Positions 37,900-48,261 of a DNA stretch of 64,000 nucleotides are shown here, one piece after another. The first letter of the stretch is position 1; each line of letters begins with the position of its first letter. This DNA is from Epiperipatus broadwayi (Eukaryota > Onychophora > Udeonychophora > Euonychophora > Peripatidae): contig JAQFVV010000112.1 of NCBI GenBank assembly GCA_028023455.1, positions 4,064,001 to 4,128,000 of the forward strand, given 5' to 3'. The notes beneath the pieces were generated by a model. The model ran no database searches. It was not told the DNA's origin and worked only from the letters and a program-made list of their open reading frames with translations. The position numbers and the translations under genes were made by a program.

Positions 37900-38470
37900 A
37901 TGATCTATAGTTTTTGATAGAAGAAGAGAATAAAAAATTGATAATCATGAAAGGAGTTCACAACTATAAGTATCTTGGTCAGATTATTTATACAGATGTA
38001 ATATAGTGATGGAGTGCTTTTGATAAAGATGACTTAATATTAAACATTTTTAAATAGACATGTCTTACCAGTCCTCCTTATTCATGGATCTGAGGCTAGG
38101 ACACTCAACAAAAGTGCAATACAGAGACTTCAAATCAACAATAAAATATGGAGAGATTTATTTTGAGACTAGGGATTGAAAGCAAAACACATGAGCCAGA
38201 GAACAAACAGAAATCATTAAAGATATTGCTGAAAAACTAAAAAAACTGAAATAGAAGTGTTCTGGATAAATTGCTAGAAGAGATGATAATAAATAGTCAA
38301 AGGAAATCTTAATCTGAATCCTAATAGATGATGGTAAAAGACCCAGAAAGAGGCTTCTTGTGAAAAGGTTGAATGAAATAATGTTTGTTCGAGAAACTAG
38401 GATTAAACTTGCAGACAACTTCATTCTGCAGGAGATTAAGAATAGTTGAAAATGGTGCTTATGAATATTA
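37900..38470 (+). mobile_element. RTE-like LINE, late RT and C-terminus
   Basis: Conceptual reading gives VHNYKYLGQII, then NMERFILRLGIESKTHEPEN (compare the M-E-R-x-I-L-G-x-S motif of RTE-like RTs), VLDKLLEEMIINSQRKS and a worn VKDPERGFL...NLQTTSFC tail like 50935-51060. Many stops. The minus-strand frame at 38158-38424 is a shadow. Confidence 0.75.
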
Positions 38471-38545
38471 AGATATAATAATTACAAAAAAGTGCTCCAA
38501 ATTGCAATTAATAAAAGAGAAACATTCATTCTAAATGTTGTAGAG

Positions 38546-38740
38546 CAGCGGTTCTCAGTCTGTGGGTCATGACCCCTTTGAGAATCGAACAACCCTTTCA
38601 CAAGGGTCACCTAAGATCATTGGAAAACACATTTTCGATTCATAATAGTAGCAAAATTAAAGAATGGGGGGAGGGGGGAGCACCACAACATAAGGAACTG
38701 TATTAAAGGGTCGAGGCATTAGGATGGTTGAGATCCACTG
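38546..38740 (+). mobile_element. SPIN-like nonautonomous hAT element
   Basis: 195 bp. The terminal inverted repeats 'cagcggttctc' and 'gagatccactg' match at 9 of 11 positions. The flanking 8-mers 'ttgtagag' (38538-38545) and 'cggtagag' (38741-38748) match at 6 of 8, fitting a worn hAT 8-bp target duplication. The internal text 'gtgggtcatgacccctttg', 'ggtcacctaaga', 'attggaaaacac', 'caccacaacataaggaact' and 'gtattaaagggtcg' agrees with my recollection of the SPIN ('Space Invaders') nonautonomous consensus. There is no transposase. Its GC content stands out from the flanks. Confidence 0.85.
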
Positions 38741-39904
38741 CGGTAGAGTATAGGGATGATCTCAAATTTCAAAATTTTTGAATCGGTTCTTGTATGAATA
38801 ATGTAAAATAAATTCAGAATGCTTCAATATTATATAAACTCCTGAGTAACTAACAAGACAAATTTATTACCTAACAACGATTTCATCAAGATGTAATAAA
38901 CAACGAAAGAGAATAACCGTTTGCAAAAATACAAAACTGAAAAATTTAATATTTTATAGTTCACCCCCCCCTTTTTTTTTTTTTTACTTTATTAATAAAA
39001 GTTTTCTTTTATTTAATAATAGCAATATTTGCTTTTTTACTTTCCGGAATTTTTATGACGCGTTTATTTAAAAGATTTAGTTTAAAATAGCAAATATAAT
39101 CCACATAGAATTCTGCATCAGGAAAAAAAATGTATTTTCTTTCAATTCGAATTGATTTACATATCATCTTTATACAAATTAAATCGTGATCACAAATTTA
39201 CTAAAGTTAATAGTTTTTTATAATTAGTACATAATCAGGATGGGGCTGCAAATATTGGTGATATGAAGTCGTATTTAGCTTACCCTCAATAATGGACTTG
39301 TTCAAGCCATAGAGATCCCTAAATCCGATCAGATTATAATTCAGCAGACCAATAAAAAACAATAACGTATATAAATAACCAATGACACAAATAGACCGAT
39401 GGATATAATTAAATCAATAAATTCCATTGTTCATCGCAAGAGATGGAAACTGGTTTTACAAAATTAAGATCCATTTGAGCGGCAGGAGATTAGGATTACT
39501 GTGCCATTTTTAAAACATAATTCAAAGTCTGGAACTATTTTGACAGTAATGCGCCTTTTCTAGAATGCAATTAGATACTCTGAAACATCAGAGCAGGAAG
39601 ATGCAAACAGCAAATATGAGGCAAACCAACATAACCGGAAGTGATAGTGTTTTTTATTAGAAAGAGTCAGAGTATTCCTTCACTTTGTTGGTTGTTATTG
39701 CCAACAACTAAGCATTTGTACTCCCACCAAACATAACCAGGTGCAAATTCTTTTATCTATTGTAATATATTATCATTGCAAATAGAGACAATATAAGTTT
39801 TGACATTCCTTTAGTTGTATTTAATTTATTTATTTGCTGGAAAAACAATTACTTCCAATCAGCCAAACACATATACATAATATTTTCTTGGAGGTTTGGA
39901 ATGA

Positions 39905-40650
39905 TGATGTTTAGTTGTATGTTTGACTATTATCTCCATCATCTAATATGAGTATTGAATATCTAGAAAAATTTAAGTTTATTTAAATATTCCAAATACA
40001 TTCAACTATATGCACAATGTTTTGAGAGGCATTTATTATTCTCCCTTCTTCTTCAGGTGTTGCTGGCCTGACCAGTGACAATACTAACATTGGGATCAAA
40101 CCTGGAAGATTCTTGGAATATTGAATTTTAAGGTAATGTTGTAACCAACTGAGCCATCCTTCCAAAATCAACAGTCAGTAGAAATTTCATATATTTATCT
40201 ATATGGGTCTTCCTGATTTCTCCACTTTTTTCTAAGAGTAAAGTTGATTAGTGGTTTGCATACATTATGTATAGTTAAGATTGTTTACCATTGTCATGTG
40301 AGCAGCTTCTTTAAATTTTCTTCTTTGTACATTTTCTTTTTTTATCAATACTGCAGTTCTCAATATGGCTATGATTATAGGGCATGGAACCTCAAAAGTG
40401 CTCAGCCTTAACTGAGTGATTAATATTTTTCAGGCATATAACTTCTACAACTTGCACAGCATATGTGCCTTGTAGAGTATTCAATATTTTTGTATTTTCC
40501 CAATTGAACATATGTTCATTGATATATACATGGTCTGCTACCTTAGACACATCTGTTTTCTAATCATCAGTTTGTATTTTTGCAAGTGCTTTTCAATGGG
40601 ATGATTGATCTCACCAATACACATTCTTCCACATTCAAATGGTAAGGAGA
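39905..40650 (-). mobile_element. PLE copy, left arm: endonuclease plus tail
   Basis: On the minus strand from 40650: ECGRMCIGEINHPIEKHLQK (GIY-YIG core with I-G-E), then KLMIRKQ, NICSIGKIQKY and a KEAAHM-like end. A tRNA-like stretch follows (A box 40157-40146, B box 40103-40093), then a PEEEGRIINASQN-like stretch with AATAAA and a tail to 39905. It is the mirror of 40680-41470. The GIY-YIG nuclease nicks DNA for PLE integration (family knowledge); this copy is broken. Confidence 0.8.
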
Positions 40651-40679
40651 CAAGAAAAAGAACCATCAAAAGAAAATAA

Positions 40680-41470
40680 AACAATTATTGGTGCTGTAGT
40701 GTACCCATACATACCAAAAATAGCAGATAAATTAAGAAAAATCTGCAATCAGTATAATATCATAATAGCTTTCCAGAGCCATATCACACTATGAAGCATT
40801 CTAATATCTAAAAGCCTAAACTTGAAATGCTGAAAAAACTGCATCTATGAAATACCATGCAAATGTGAAAGAATGCATATTGGTGAGACCAGTCATCCCA
40901 TTTAAAAGTGCTTGCTAGAACACAAACTGATGATTAGAAGAGAGAAAACAGTTGTGTCTAAGGTAGCAGACCATGTATGTAACAATGAACATAATATGTT
41001 CAATTGGGAAAATACAAAAATATTGGATAGAGAAGAAAAAATACAAAGAAGAAAATTTAAAGAAGCTGCTACATGACAATGGCAAAAAAATCCTATAAGC
41101 CAAACTAGTGTACTGCTAATCACCTTTGCTCCCAGAAAAAAAAGTAGAGAAATCAGAAGGAATTTCATAGATGTGTATATGAAATTTTTACTAACTGTTG
41201 CCTTTGGCAAGATGGCTCAGTTGGTTAAAGCATTACCTTAAAATTCAATACTCAAGAATCTAAGAGCCCAGGTTTGATTCCAATGCTAATACTGTCACTG
41301 GACAGGCCAGCAACATATGAAAAAGAGGAAAGAATAATACCTCTTGAAATGTTGTGCATATACTAACTTGTGTGCTATTACTAACAATTGAATGTATTTG
41401 AAATATTTAAATAAAGTTACATTTTTCTAAAGATATTCAATACTCATATTACATGATGGAAACAGTCCAA
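40680..41470 (+). mobile_element. PLE copy, right arm: endonuclease plus tail
   Basis: Plus-strand reading gives YEIPCKCERMHIGETSHPI, a stop, then KCLLEHKLMIRREKTVVSK, ADHVCNNEHNMFNWENTKIL and RRKFKEAAT. These are the Cys pair, I-G-E-T, the E-H helix, the H-x2-N-x-W and K-E-A landmarks of Penelope-type GIY-YIG nucleases. A tRNA-like segment follows, with a good A box ('tggctcagttgg', 41213-41224) and a near-consensus B box ('ggtttgattcc', 41271-41281), then a tail with AATAAA ending near 41470. The minus-strand frames at 40902-41210 are shadows. Confidence 0.87.
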
Positions 41471-41998
41471 CATATAAATACAATATATACACAATAATTG
41501 GTTACTCAAATCGTCAATAATGGGTTACTCACGTCAAAACAGTCATGCCACCTTTTTTTATTTGGGCATGTTTTCAATTGAAATTTACATAAGCAATAGA
41601 CGTATACTTTATTAGTGGTAATAGTGGCAAATCTAATATTTAGAGATTCTGAGATAAAATAAATATGTTTGATTAATTGAATGGGTCTATCAGCAGCAAA
41701 TCATTATTTTGGTGCTTAGACATCACATGATTTCCCAAGTGATAGACCATGCAACCTATTTGTTTTGATTTCTTTGTTTGGAATAAAATAATAATAAAAC
41801 ATTGTTTATACATTACCTGGAGTATAAAATTAAACGAAATAAAAAGCAAGCTTTTAAGGGTTAATTAAAAAACAAACAAACAAACAAACAACAAACAAAA
41901 CATGTAAAATGGGTAAAGGACAATTAATAAGTTAAAAATATTGAGAAAGGGAATAAAAAGGAAAAGAAATTAAATAAATCTGTTTTTAAAAATACAGA

Positions 41999-42110
41999 AA
42001 TAACTCTATGTGATGTGGTGTACTGTGGCTTTTTTTAAAACGAAGTCAAGAATATCTGAGCAATTATGCCCAGATAAACCTGTTAACCACTTAATTGTCC
42101 AAATATGCAG
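41999..42110 (-). mobile_element. LINE 3'-end stub
   Basis: Same 3' tail as at 11266-11400 ('acgaagtcaagaatatct', 'atgcccagataaacctgtt'). No coding part. Confidence 0.7.
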
Positions 42111-42889
42111 AAAATTTTCGGATATATGAAAATATTAAAAAAACTAAAACAAGAGATGGGGGATAAAAAACTTCTAAAAAAAATCAAATTTAAATTTTAC
42201 TATCTAAAACAAAGCAAAAATTAAACATATTACGGTAAATATTTTCCCATACGTAGATCGAAGAATTTCAGTGGTTAATACATTTATTTCTTTTGCTCAT
42301 GAACTGGGGATTTGAATCTGGTTGAAACTTAAAAGATTTTGACAACTGAAAGCACACACACACACATCCATAAAAACCCTATCTGATTAACTAGCAACTG
42401 ACAAATATTAGCAAGTAGTATTTTCCAATTTTTTCTGGTAGATTATCGATGCATATAAAAATAAGGTTTTTTTCCAGAAGCAAACAAACAAACGACAGTC
42501 ACATCACACACACGCAAGTGCGCGCACACACACTTAAAATGACTTTCTAAATTTATTTATTTTTAAAATAAAAACAACCATAATGGTAATTTTTTTAGGA
42601 GATCATGTGACGTTTAAATATTGCAAGTGATTAGTAAAGGGTCGATTCAGAAACATTTCACTCTCAAGTTCATTGCTCCATCAACAGGCTAGACATCTCA
42701 GCGCAAAAAACAACAATAACAAAACAAAACAAAAACAAATGAAAGTTAAAAATATGAGTTAGTAATTGAATTACATCAGTTTTAATTTAGGCTATATATT
42801 TAGCATTAGTATACCCCCCGTCTCCAGAATCCATCTTGATATACGTCATATAAAAATAAAATGCAAGGAAATTATAAATATATGCATAC

Positions 42890-43001
42890 CTACAAATGTA
42901 ATATTTCTTCTCAGCACGAACACAGCTTCCCGCATTAAGACATCGGGTGGCAGTTTCCAAATGAGTTTGACAAAGATTCACATCTATTTCACAATTCATA
43001 C
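42890..43001 (-). CDS. EGF-repeat gene, exon 7
   Basis: 112 nt, phase 1 in and phase 2 out; acceptor AAG before 43001, donor GTATGC after 42890. It completes domain 13 (GMNC) and encodes C1 to C4 of domain 14, EIDVNLCQTHLETATRC, CLNAGSC and YYIC. The first inter-cysteine loop of this domain is extended, and the canonical O-glucose site is lost while an O-fucose site (CLNAGSC) is kept. The intron falls between C4 and C5, an unusual split. A fold-back lies about 70 bp upstream of the acceptor. Confidence 0.9.
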
Positions 43002-43069
43002 CTTAAAAATATAATATCAGTTAAGCTATTGATTTTTTTGATTTAAAAATCATTTATATTTTAAATTTG

Positions 43070-43251
43070 TAATAAATAAAATTAAAAGCGTGTGGAGCGC
43101 TTGAAAATGAAGCTATAAAGAGTGTAAAAATATTAAACGCTTAGCCTTTCGAGACAGGTTGCCTCATATTCATAGCGTTTAATATTTTTGTACTCTTTAT
43201 AGCTTCTCTTTCAAGTGCTCCACACGCTTTTAATTTTGTTTATTTATTATA
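43070..43251. repeat. Fold-back just upstream of exon 7
   Basis: The arms are 'aataaaattaaaagcgtgt' (43073) and its complement (about 43225-43249), pairing inward to 'tattaaacgct'. The centre on the minus strand reads 'atgaggcaacctgtctcgaa', a short stem followed by GAAA. It lies in intron 6, about 70 bp from the 3' splice site of exon 7. Confidence 0.8.
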
Positions 43252-43309
43252 ATATTAAGAGAAAAGTTTAAATTTCTTATTAATTTTAAATTTGTGTAAT
43301 AATCTAAAT

Positions 43310-43985
43310 TTTCAACTTTTTTTTTATAAACCTGATTTTCCTATATATTGTTGTTTTTACTTTGCCCTGAGAGAGACCTGTCATCCAAGAACATCTAAAA
43401 ATGCCAATTTTTGTTCTCATTCTGATTCCATTGTGAATTCAATTGAAGAAGTTATGTTGTTGATATGCATCCAGAATGACCATAATTGTGCCTTACCATG
43501 TGGTCATGCCACAAATGTATTATCAACATAGTAAAACTACATTTTAGAGAGATATGGAGTAGTATTTATGGCTGTAGTTTCAAGTTCTCCCATGCAAATG
43601 TTTCTAAGCAAGGATGACAGTGGTGATCTCATAGCTATTCCTTGAATTTTGTTGGAAAAAATTTTGAAAGTACATTGTTGTTATGCAGAAAGTTAATAAT
43701 TCTATTATTCTATCAATAAGTAGAGTTGTTTTCATTTGTAGACTATTATCACCATATAATCTTTTCCTTATGACAGACAATGCTTCATCCCATGGTACCC
43801 TGTGATGATTCCAGAGTAATGCTTGTAATTTTACCTCTGTAATTGGAATAGGATTTTTTGCTACTTTTTTGAATTAATCTGCTGTGAGAAGTGTTTGTAT
43901 TTTGTTATCATGATAAGTTTTATTTATATCAAAGCTTACCAATATATCAGTTTCATTTGTGGCATAAACGATCACAATTTAAGGC
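43310..43985 (-). mobile_element. PLE reverse transcriptase remnant
   Basis: The minus strand, from 43960 down, shows LVSFDINKTYH (motif A, V-S-F-D), IQTLLTAD, IQGIAMRSPLSSLLRNICMG (motif B, G-x-x-M-x-S-P-L-S), FYYVDNTFVA (motif C, Y-V-D-N in place of Y-V-D-D, near 43520), PHGKAQLWSF, IEFTMESE and KLAFLDVLG, then a TTIYRK motif. This order is specific for Penelope-like RTs. Stops and frameshifts are present and the second catalytic Asp is Asn, so it is inactive. It may be an upstream part of the same insertion as 44.8-46.2 kb or a separate one. The plus-strand frame at 43292-43531 is a shadow. Confidence 0.87.
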
Positions 43986-43989
43986 TGAA

Positions 43990-44340
43990 AATGTTGATAA
44001 GTCCAGGCAGGACTAGCAGAGACAATAGCTAGTCAAGCTATCCCATTAAAAGACTTACAAAGTATGAGGTGCAAAAAATTGAGCATAACATTGGGTCACC
44101 CAAATATGCAGTCAGCTCAGAAAACTCAGCATCAAATAGCCCATGGCTTTGTTATAGATGCAATGAACACATGCATACAGAATGCCCATACCACAAGGCA
44201 AATGCACATTTGCAAGTGAGTCAGACATATAAAGGCAGCATGTCTGAAATTGAAAAGACAAACAGTCAAGTCAAAAATAGAAAAACAGTTAAGGCATTTA
44301 TAAGAAACAAGTTGATCAAGTGAAGAAGATGAAGACAGGA
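43990..44340 (+). mobile_element. Gypsy Gag zinc-knuckle remnant
   Basis: The 84-codon frame at 44069-44323 contains WLCYRCNEHMHTECPY, a C-x2-C-x4-H-x2-C variant of the Gag zinc knuckle (the family norm is C-x2-C-x4-H-x4-C or a close variant), followed by HKANAHLQ. It binds packaged RNA in intact elements (family knowledge). Upstream Gag is short and no protease or RT follows; the frame runs directly into LTR-like sequence. Confidence 0.65.
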
Positions 44341-44371
44341 ACAGTAATCAACTGAAGAAACCAAATTCACA

Positions 44372-44837
44372 TGTTTCCAGTAAGGTAGGGGATCTGCATT
44401 TAAATAGTCAGCCTTTTGGAGGCAAGGCAGAGAACAATTACTTCTGTTAACCTGAATGATTGAATGTGCTCTCCATTAAATCTTTTGCATTCAGCAAGGG
44501 TAGTATCTCTTCTCATTGTAGCGATGTGTGAGGCAAGTCCACCTATGGACTGAAAACTGATAGGTCCAAATTAGAACCAACTCAAGGCAAGCTAAATACA
44601 TAGCTGTAAGAGTCTTACCAGAGCTTAAGAGGCAGGCTAATCATTTAGCTAGAAGTGAGTTCCATACTCGGCTCAACTATCTCAGCATTCAATTATATCA
44701 ACAGTATTTATTCATTTGTTTAATTAACATGTGTATATATTTTGGACTAATAAATTGTACATATTAATTGCTGAGTAGTTATTCTTTTTGTGTCTATTGG
44801 TTTGAAAATGAACCTGTAAGCCTAACCAAACACAACA
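44372..44837 (+). mobile_element. Second, decayed Gypsy LTR
   Basis: From 'ggggatctgcatttaaatag' onward it parallels the LTR at 35295-35888: 'aacctgaa', 'gtgaggcaagtcca' and 'aggcaagct' blocks, an AATAAA near 44750, and a 'aaccaaacacaaca' 3' end at 44837. The 5' part before 44390 is lost or diverged. It abuts the PLE left arm exactly at 44838. Confidence 0.7.
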
Positions 44838-45118
44838 ATATCCTTACAAAATTTTACTTGTGGATTTGAAATAAATGGAATAGATATTTATTCTTTACTA
44901 TCAATCTTAATTTCCTTTAAACTGTTATAAATTTTTTTAAATTGACATAAATTATTGTTTATTTGTTCCATTTTATAACCAACATCAAGCAATTCCTCGG
45001 CAAATATCTCAATATTTTTCAGTTTATCACTTTGGTAACAACATAATTTTTCATTATGAAACAAAAAAGATATAAAACTTGTCATCTTATGCATAATTGG
45101 TACTTTTGTTTACAATTT
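44838..45118 (-). mobile_element. PLE copy, left arm (inverted)
   Basis: The minus-strand frame 45094-44888 (68 codons: MHKMTSFISFLFHNEKLCCY, LKNIEIFAEELLDVGYKM) is a near-duplicate, in reverse orientation, of codons 37 to 103 of the plus-strand frame beginning at 45144. The inverted pair is centred near 45.12 kb. Confidence 0.8.
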
Positions 45119-45143
45119 ATATATCCCTTTAAGTGTTAAATAT

Positions 45144-46200
45144 TTGGATTTAATTATTACAAGAGATAACAGTATATTAAATTATAAATTAATAACCAAG
45201 CCATTGCAAAAAAGGGAATATATAAATTGTAAATCAAAAGTACCAATTATGTATAAAATGGTAAGTTTTAGATTTTTTTTGTTTTGTAATGAAAAATTAT
45301 GTCATTATCAAAGTGATAACCTAAAAAATATTGAGATATTTGCCAAGGAATTGCTTGATGTTGGTTATAAAATGGAACAACTAAACAATACTTTATGTCA
45401 ATTTAAAAAGAATTATAATAGTTTGAAGGAAATGAAGATTGATAGTAAACAATGGATATCTATTCCATTTATTTCAAATCCACAAGTGAAATTTTTTAAG
45501 GATATATATAAGAACATGTTTAATGTTTCATTACATGTTCCAAATAATGTTAATAAATTAGTGAATAATTCTAAGGATATCATACCTGTCAAGCAGAAAA
45601 GTAATTTTGTTGTTATCCGGGAGTTATCACAGCCACCATGCAAGCAAGTAGTTGGTTGCAGACGGTTGTGGGTTCGCGTCCCAGCCGATGCTATGACATA
45701 AGAAAAAAAAAGTAATTTTGTAAGTGTATGTTGTCATATGTAGGTGAATCAAGGTGCAGTATTGAAAAGGGATTAAAGGAGTATGAATTGTTATATAAGC
45801 ATGTAAAAAGTAAGAATAATGGTGATTTAATGGCTGCTTCAGTTTTCTTTAATCATGAAAAAACATGTAAATATAAATTTAAATTTGATATTGAAATTGT
45901 GAAAATTCTTCATGAAGAAAAATAATAATAATACAAAATTAAGGAGGCAATTTTTATAAATAGGAATAAAATGCATTTAATGAATAGAATAGTTGCTAAC
46001 ATTAAAATACAGAATTCATGGTATGTGAGTTGATGATGTTTCTTTCCATTTTGTTTTTTGAATTTAATGGCAGTTGAGGCAGGTTTAAAAAATTAACCAA
46101 AAGTACTTCTGAGGATTGAAAGACTGTTTATAATAGTTTATTAGCACTAAATTTATTATTTCTATTATGATTATATACATATATATAAATATAAGATTTT
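45144..46200 (+). mobile_element. PLE copy, right arm: RT end, endonuclease, tail
   Basis: The open frame 45144-45701 begins MDLIITRDNSILNYKLITKP and runs on for 155 codons before entering a SINE. The R...C...L...GY spacing is that of the PLE linker after the RT thumb. The endonuclease follows in the frame 45728-45925: MLSYVGESRCSIEKG (G-E-S core), FFNHEKTCKYKF and IVKILHEEK, then a stop. A one-base shift separates the two parts even without the SINE. The tail 45930-46200 is homologous to the fold-back at 25215-25465. The minus frame at 45413-45643 is a shadow. Confidence 0.83.
45611..45707 (+). mobile_element. tRNA-Val-like SINE nested in PLE, 14-bp TSD
   Basis: A 97-bp insert with a good B box ('gggttcgcgtccc') and end 'gccgatgctatgaca' plus A-tail. 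The direct repeat 'aaaagtaattttgt' flanks it at 45597-45610 and 45708-45721. It interrupts the PLE coding region, so the SINE is younger than the PLE. Confidence 0.88.
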
Positions 46201-46439
46201 CATGAATATCAATAAATCATATCTAATTCCTTTACTTTATCATACTTTTCGTAAATATAATTTATATATTTTATTTATTTATTTTATGCCATTTTGTTGA
46301 TTTATTATCATAGCTTTGAGGAACACTGCAGGCCATTTGAAACATCAGAATATATAAAACATTTTGCTATAAAGTATTTAAATTAAAGTGTGTAGATTGT
46401 ATTGATATATAATGTGTGTGAAGAAATCACTGGCCCTCT

Positions 46440-46900
46440 CTCTCTGATCATAGTTTAGCTATATACCATAATATTTTTTATGGTATTAGTATCTTTAGAT
46501 TATGCATTACAACATGAAATGTGGCAGTATGATTTATGCCTTTGCAGAAAACCCATGAATCCTTATCATTGCTGACCCTATCATAATACAATTTTGAAAA
46601 ACAGTTGAAAACATTTTTGCAATTCATGGGTTTACTGCCATTAACAGTTTAAATTATTTCAAACATTTCATTAATGCTTATGCTACTACATTGTGAGTTT
46701 TCTACATGGTCATATTTCATATTGAAACTCATAATCTAGAATCATCACTAGCATCTCTAAATTGTTGTGATAATTAGACAAACTATGTCATTATCCAATA
46801 CATCCAATAGTTCAGAGATGGTACTAAAGGAAAATTAGATAGTCATCTTTTTACTGGAATGTTGTGGGCATAAGAAATTATGGTCAAATTAGAGCTATTG
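46440..46900 (+). repeat. Dispersed repeat of the 13.1 kb family
   Basis: Shares 'acaacatgaaatgtgg', 'aattcatgggtttactgcc', 'aattatttcaaacatttca' and 'catctttttactggaatg' with 13100-13540. It lies in intron 6, ending about 50 bp from exon 6's donor side. Confidence 0.5.
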
Positions 46901-46953
46901 TCTGTAAAGTGCTAGTGTAGATCCATGACATACATACATGTAAATTTTTTTAC

Positions 46954-47120
46954 CTGTGTATCCTGTTCGACAGGTACAATTATATTTAGCAATATCATCA
47001 TGACAAACACCTCCAAATTTGCATGGATTCGAACTACATTCATTAATATTAACATCACAAAGTTGCCCTTCCCAGCCAGCAAAACAATTACAGTGGAACT
47101 TGTTGACATTATCTGAACAA
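46954..47120 (-). CDS. EGF-repeat gene, exon 6
   Basis: 167 nt, phase 2 in and phase 1 out; acceptor TTTTAG before 47120, donor GTAAAA after 46954. It begins at C3 of domain 12 (CSDNVNKFHCNCFAGWEGQL), then gives all of domain 13 up to the last cysteine (VNINECSSNPCKFGGVC, HDDIAKYNCTCRTGYTG). Domain 12 has a short C2-C3 loop (C-D-H-G-N-C), a variant also known in Notch and Crumbs EGF repeats. Domains 12 and 13 have O-glucose sites, and both fit the hydroxylation pattern. Frames at 46912-47109 (minus) and 46925-47116 (plus) are shadows. Confidence 0.92.
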
Positions 47121-47754
47121 CTAAAATAAAATAAATAAATAAAAAACATTGAAAAATTACTTTTTTTTTTTTTAATAATATATATATATAAAACGATATT
47201 ATTTTTTTGTTTTATTTATTAAAATTAATTTGAAAAAGCAAATAAATAAATAAATTATATGTTAACTTCACTCAAAATCAGATCTTATTTAGAATCAGCA
47301 GGAGTAATAAAAGAATGTGTATAATAAAGAAAAAAGATAAAAAGGCTGCTGATAAAAAGAAATTGGAAAGAAAAAGTAAAGGTTAGATGAGATAAGTATT
47401 TAAAAAAAATAGAAAAAAAACTGATATGACCTGAATAAGATGTTAATAGAGGAAATTAATATTGAGGAAGGCAGACAAAGAAAAGAAATAAGAAAGAAAA
47501 AAAGATATATTATTAAGTGCAGAGGTAAGAGAATATAACGATAGGACAGACATTGAAAAAATACCTAATTAATTTATAATAAAAACTCTGAATAAAAAAG
47601 AGCTTAATTTAACGAAAGATAAAGAGAGTTACAGATACCGAATGAATAAGGCAATAGGCCCTTGATTAAATAGTAAATGTAATTCATTTATTATAAAGAA
47701 CACATTGTTAAGAAAATTGATAATAGATGAACTGATGATGTTTTAAACTGGATT

Positions 47755-48030
47755 TCAATAACAGACAAAACTCTCCATACAGTAGCACCACTCAGTGCAA
47801 GCCAGAGTAATAAATGGATGCAGGAAGGTTTGTGCATAAAATCCCTATCTAGTGCCTATTCATCCAACATTCCCAGACTAGTTTGTAGCTTGTGGACTTG
47901 GATCTGAAAGCACTGCATCTAGATCTTAGGATCTAATGCAATCCTCTTGCCTTATTAGCTAACTATAAAGCTTTGAGTCCAAAATAAAAACACAATAATG
48001 TTTTCAATTCAAGTGATCATGTGATTTTTA
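47755..48030 (+). mobile_element. SINE family A, full-length type
   Basis: Same order as 10535-10810: 'ccatacagtagcaccactc', 'gtgcaagccagagtaat', 'tccctatctagtgcctatt', 'ctagatcttaggatctaat', 'gctttgagtcc', 'acacaataatgttttcaat'. Lies in intron 5. Confidence 0.72.
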
Positions 48031-48044
48031 GGATTTAAATAAAC

Positions 48045-48205
48045 TGTAAAAGACCCTGAAAAAGACCAAATGTAAAATGAGTGGATGAAATAAGAAGATT
48101 TATTGGTGTGATGTGGAAAAGATAGACTAAAATTGGATTAAACTTACAGCAATCTTTATCTTGAAGTGTATCAATAAGGGTTGGAAATGGTGATGTAGCA
48201 CTATA
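48045..48205 (+). mobile_element. RTE-like LINE 3' end
   Basis: Begins 'gtaaaagaccctgaaaaag' and follows the block order of 50935-51090, with more decay. It lies directly after the SINE above. Confidence 0.6.
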
Positions 48206-48261
48206 TAATTCACATATTCAAAAGTTATATATCAAAAAAATTATATAAATATTAAATATAC

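Noticed and set aside
42787-42999. 70-codon minus frame with its own ATG as a separate gene
   Set aside because: It is exon 7 of the EGF gene read through its donor site into the intron; the ATG is an internal codon just after the acceptor.
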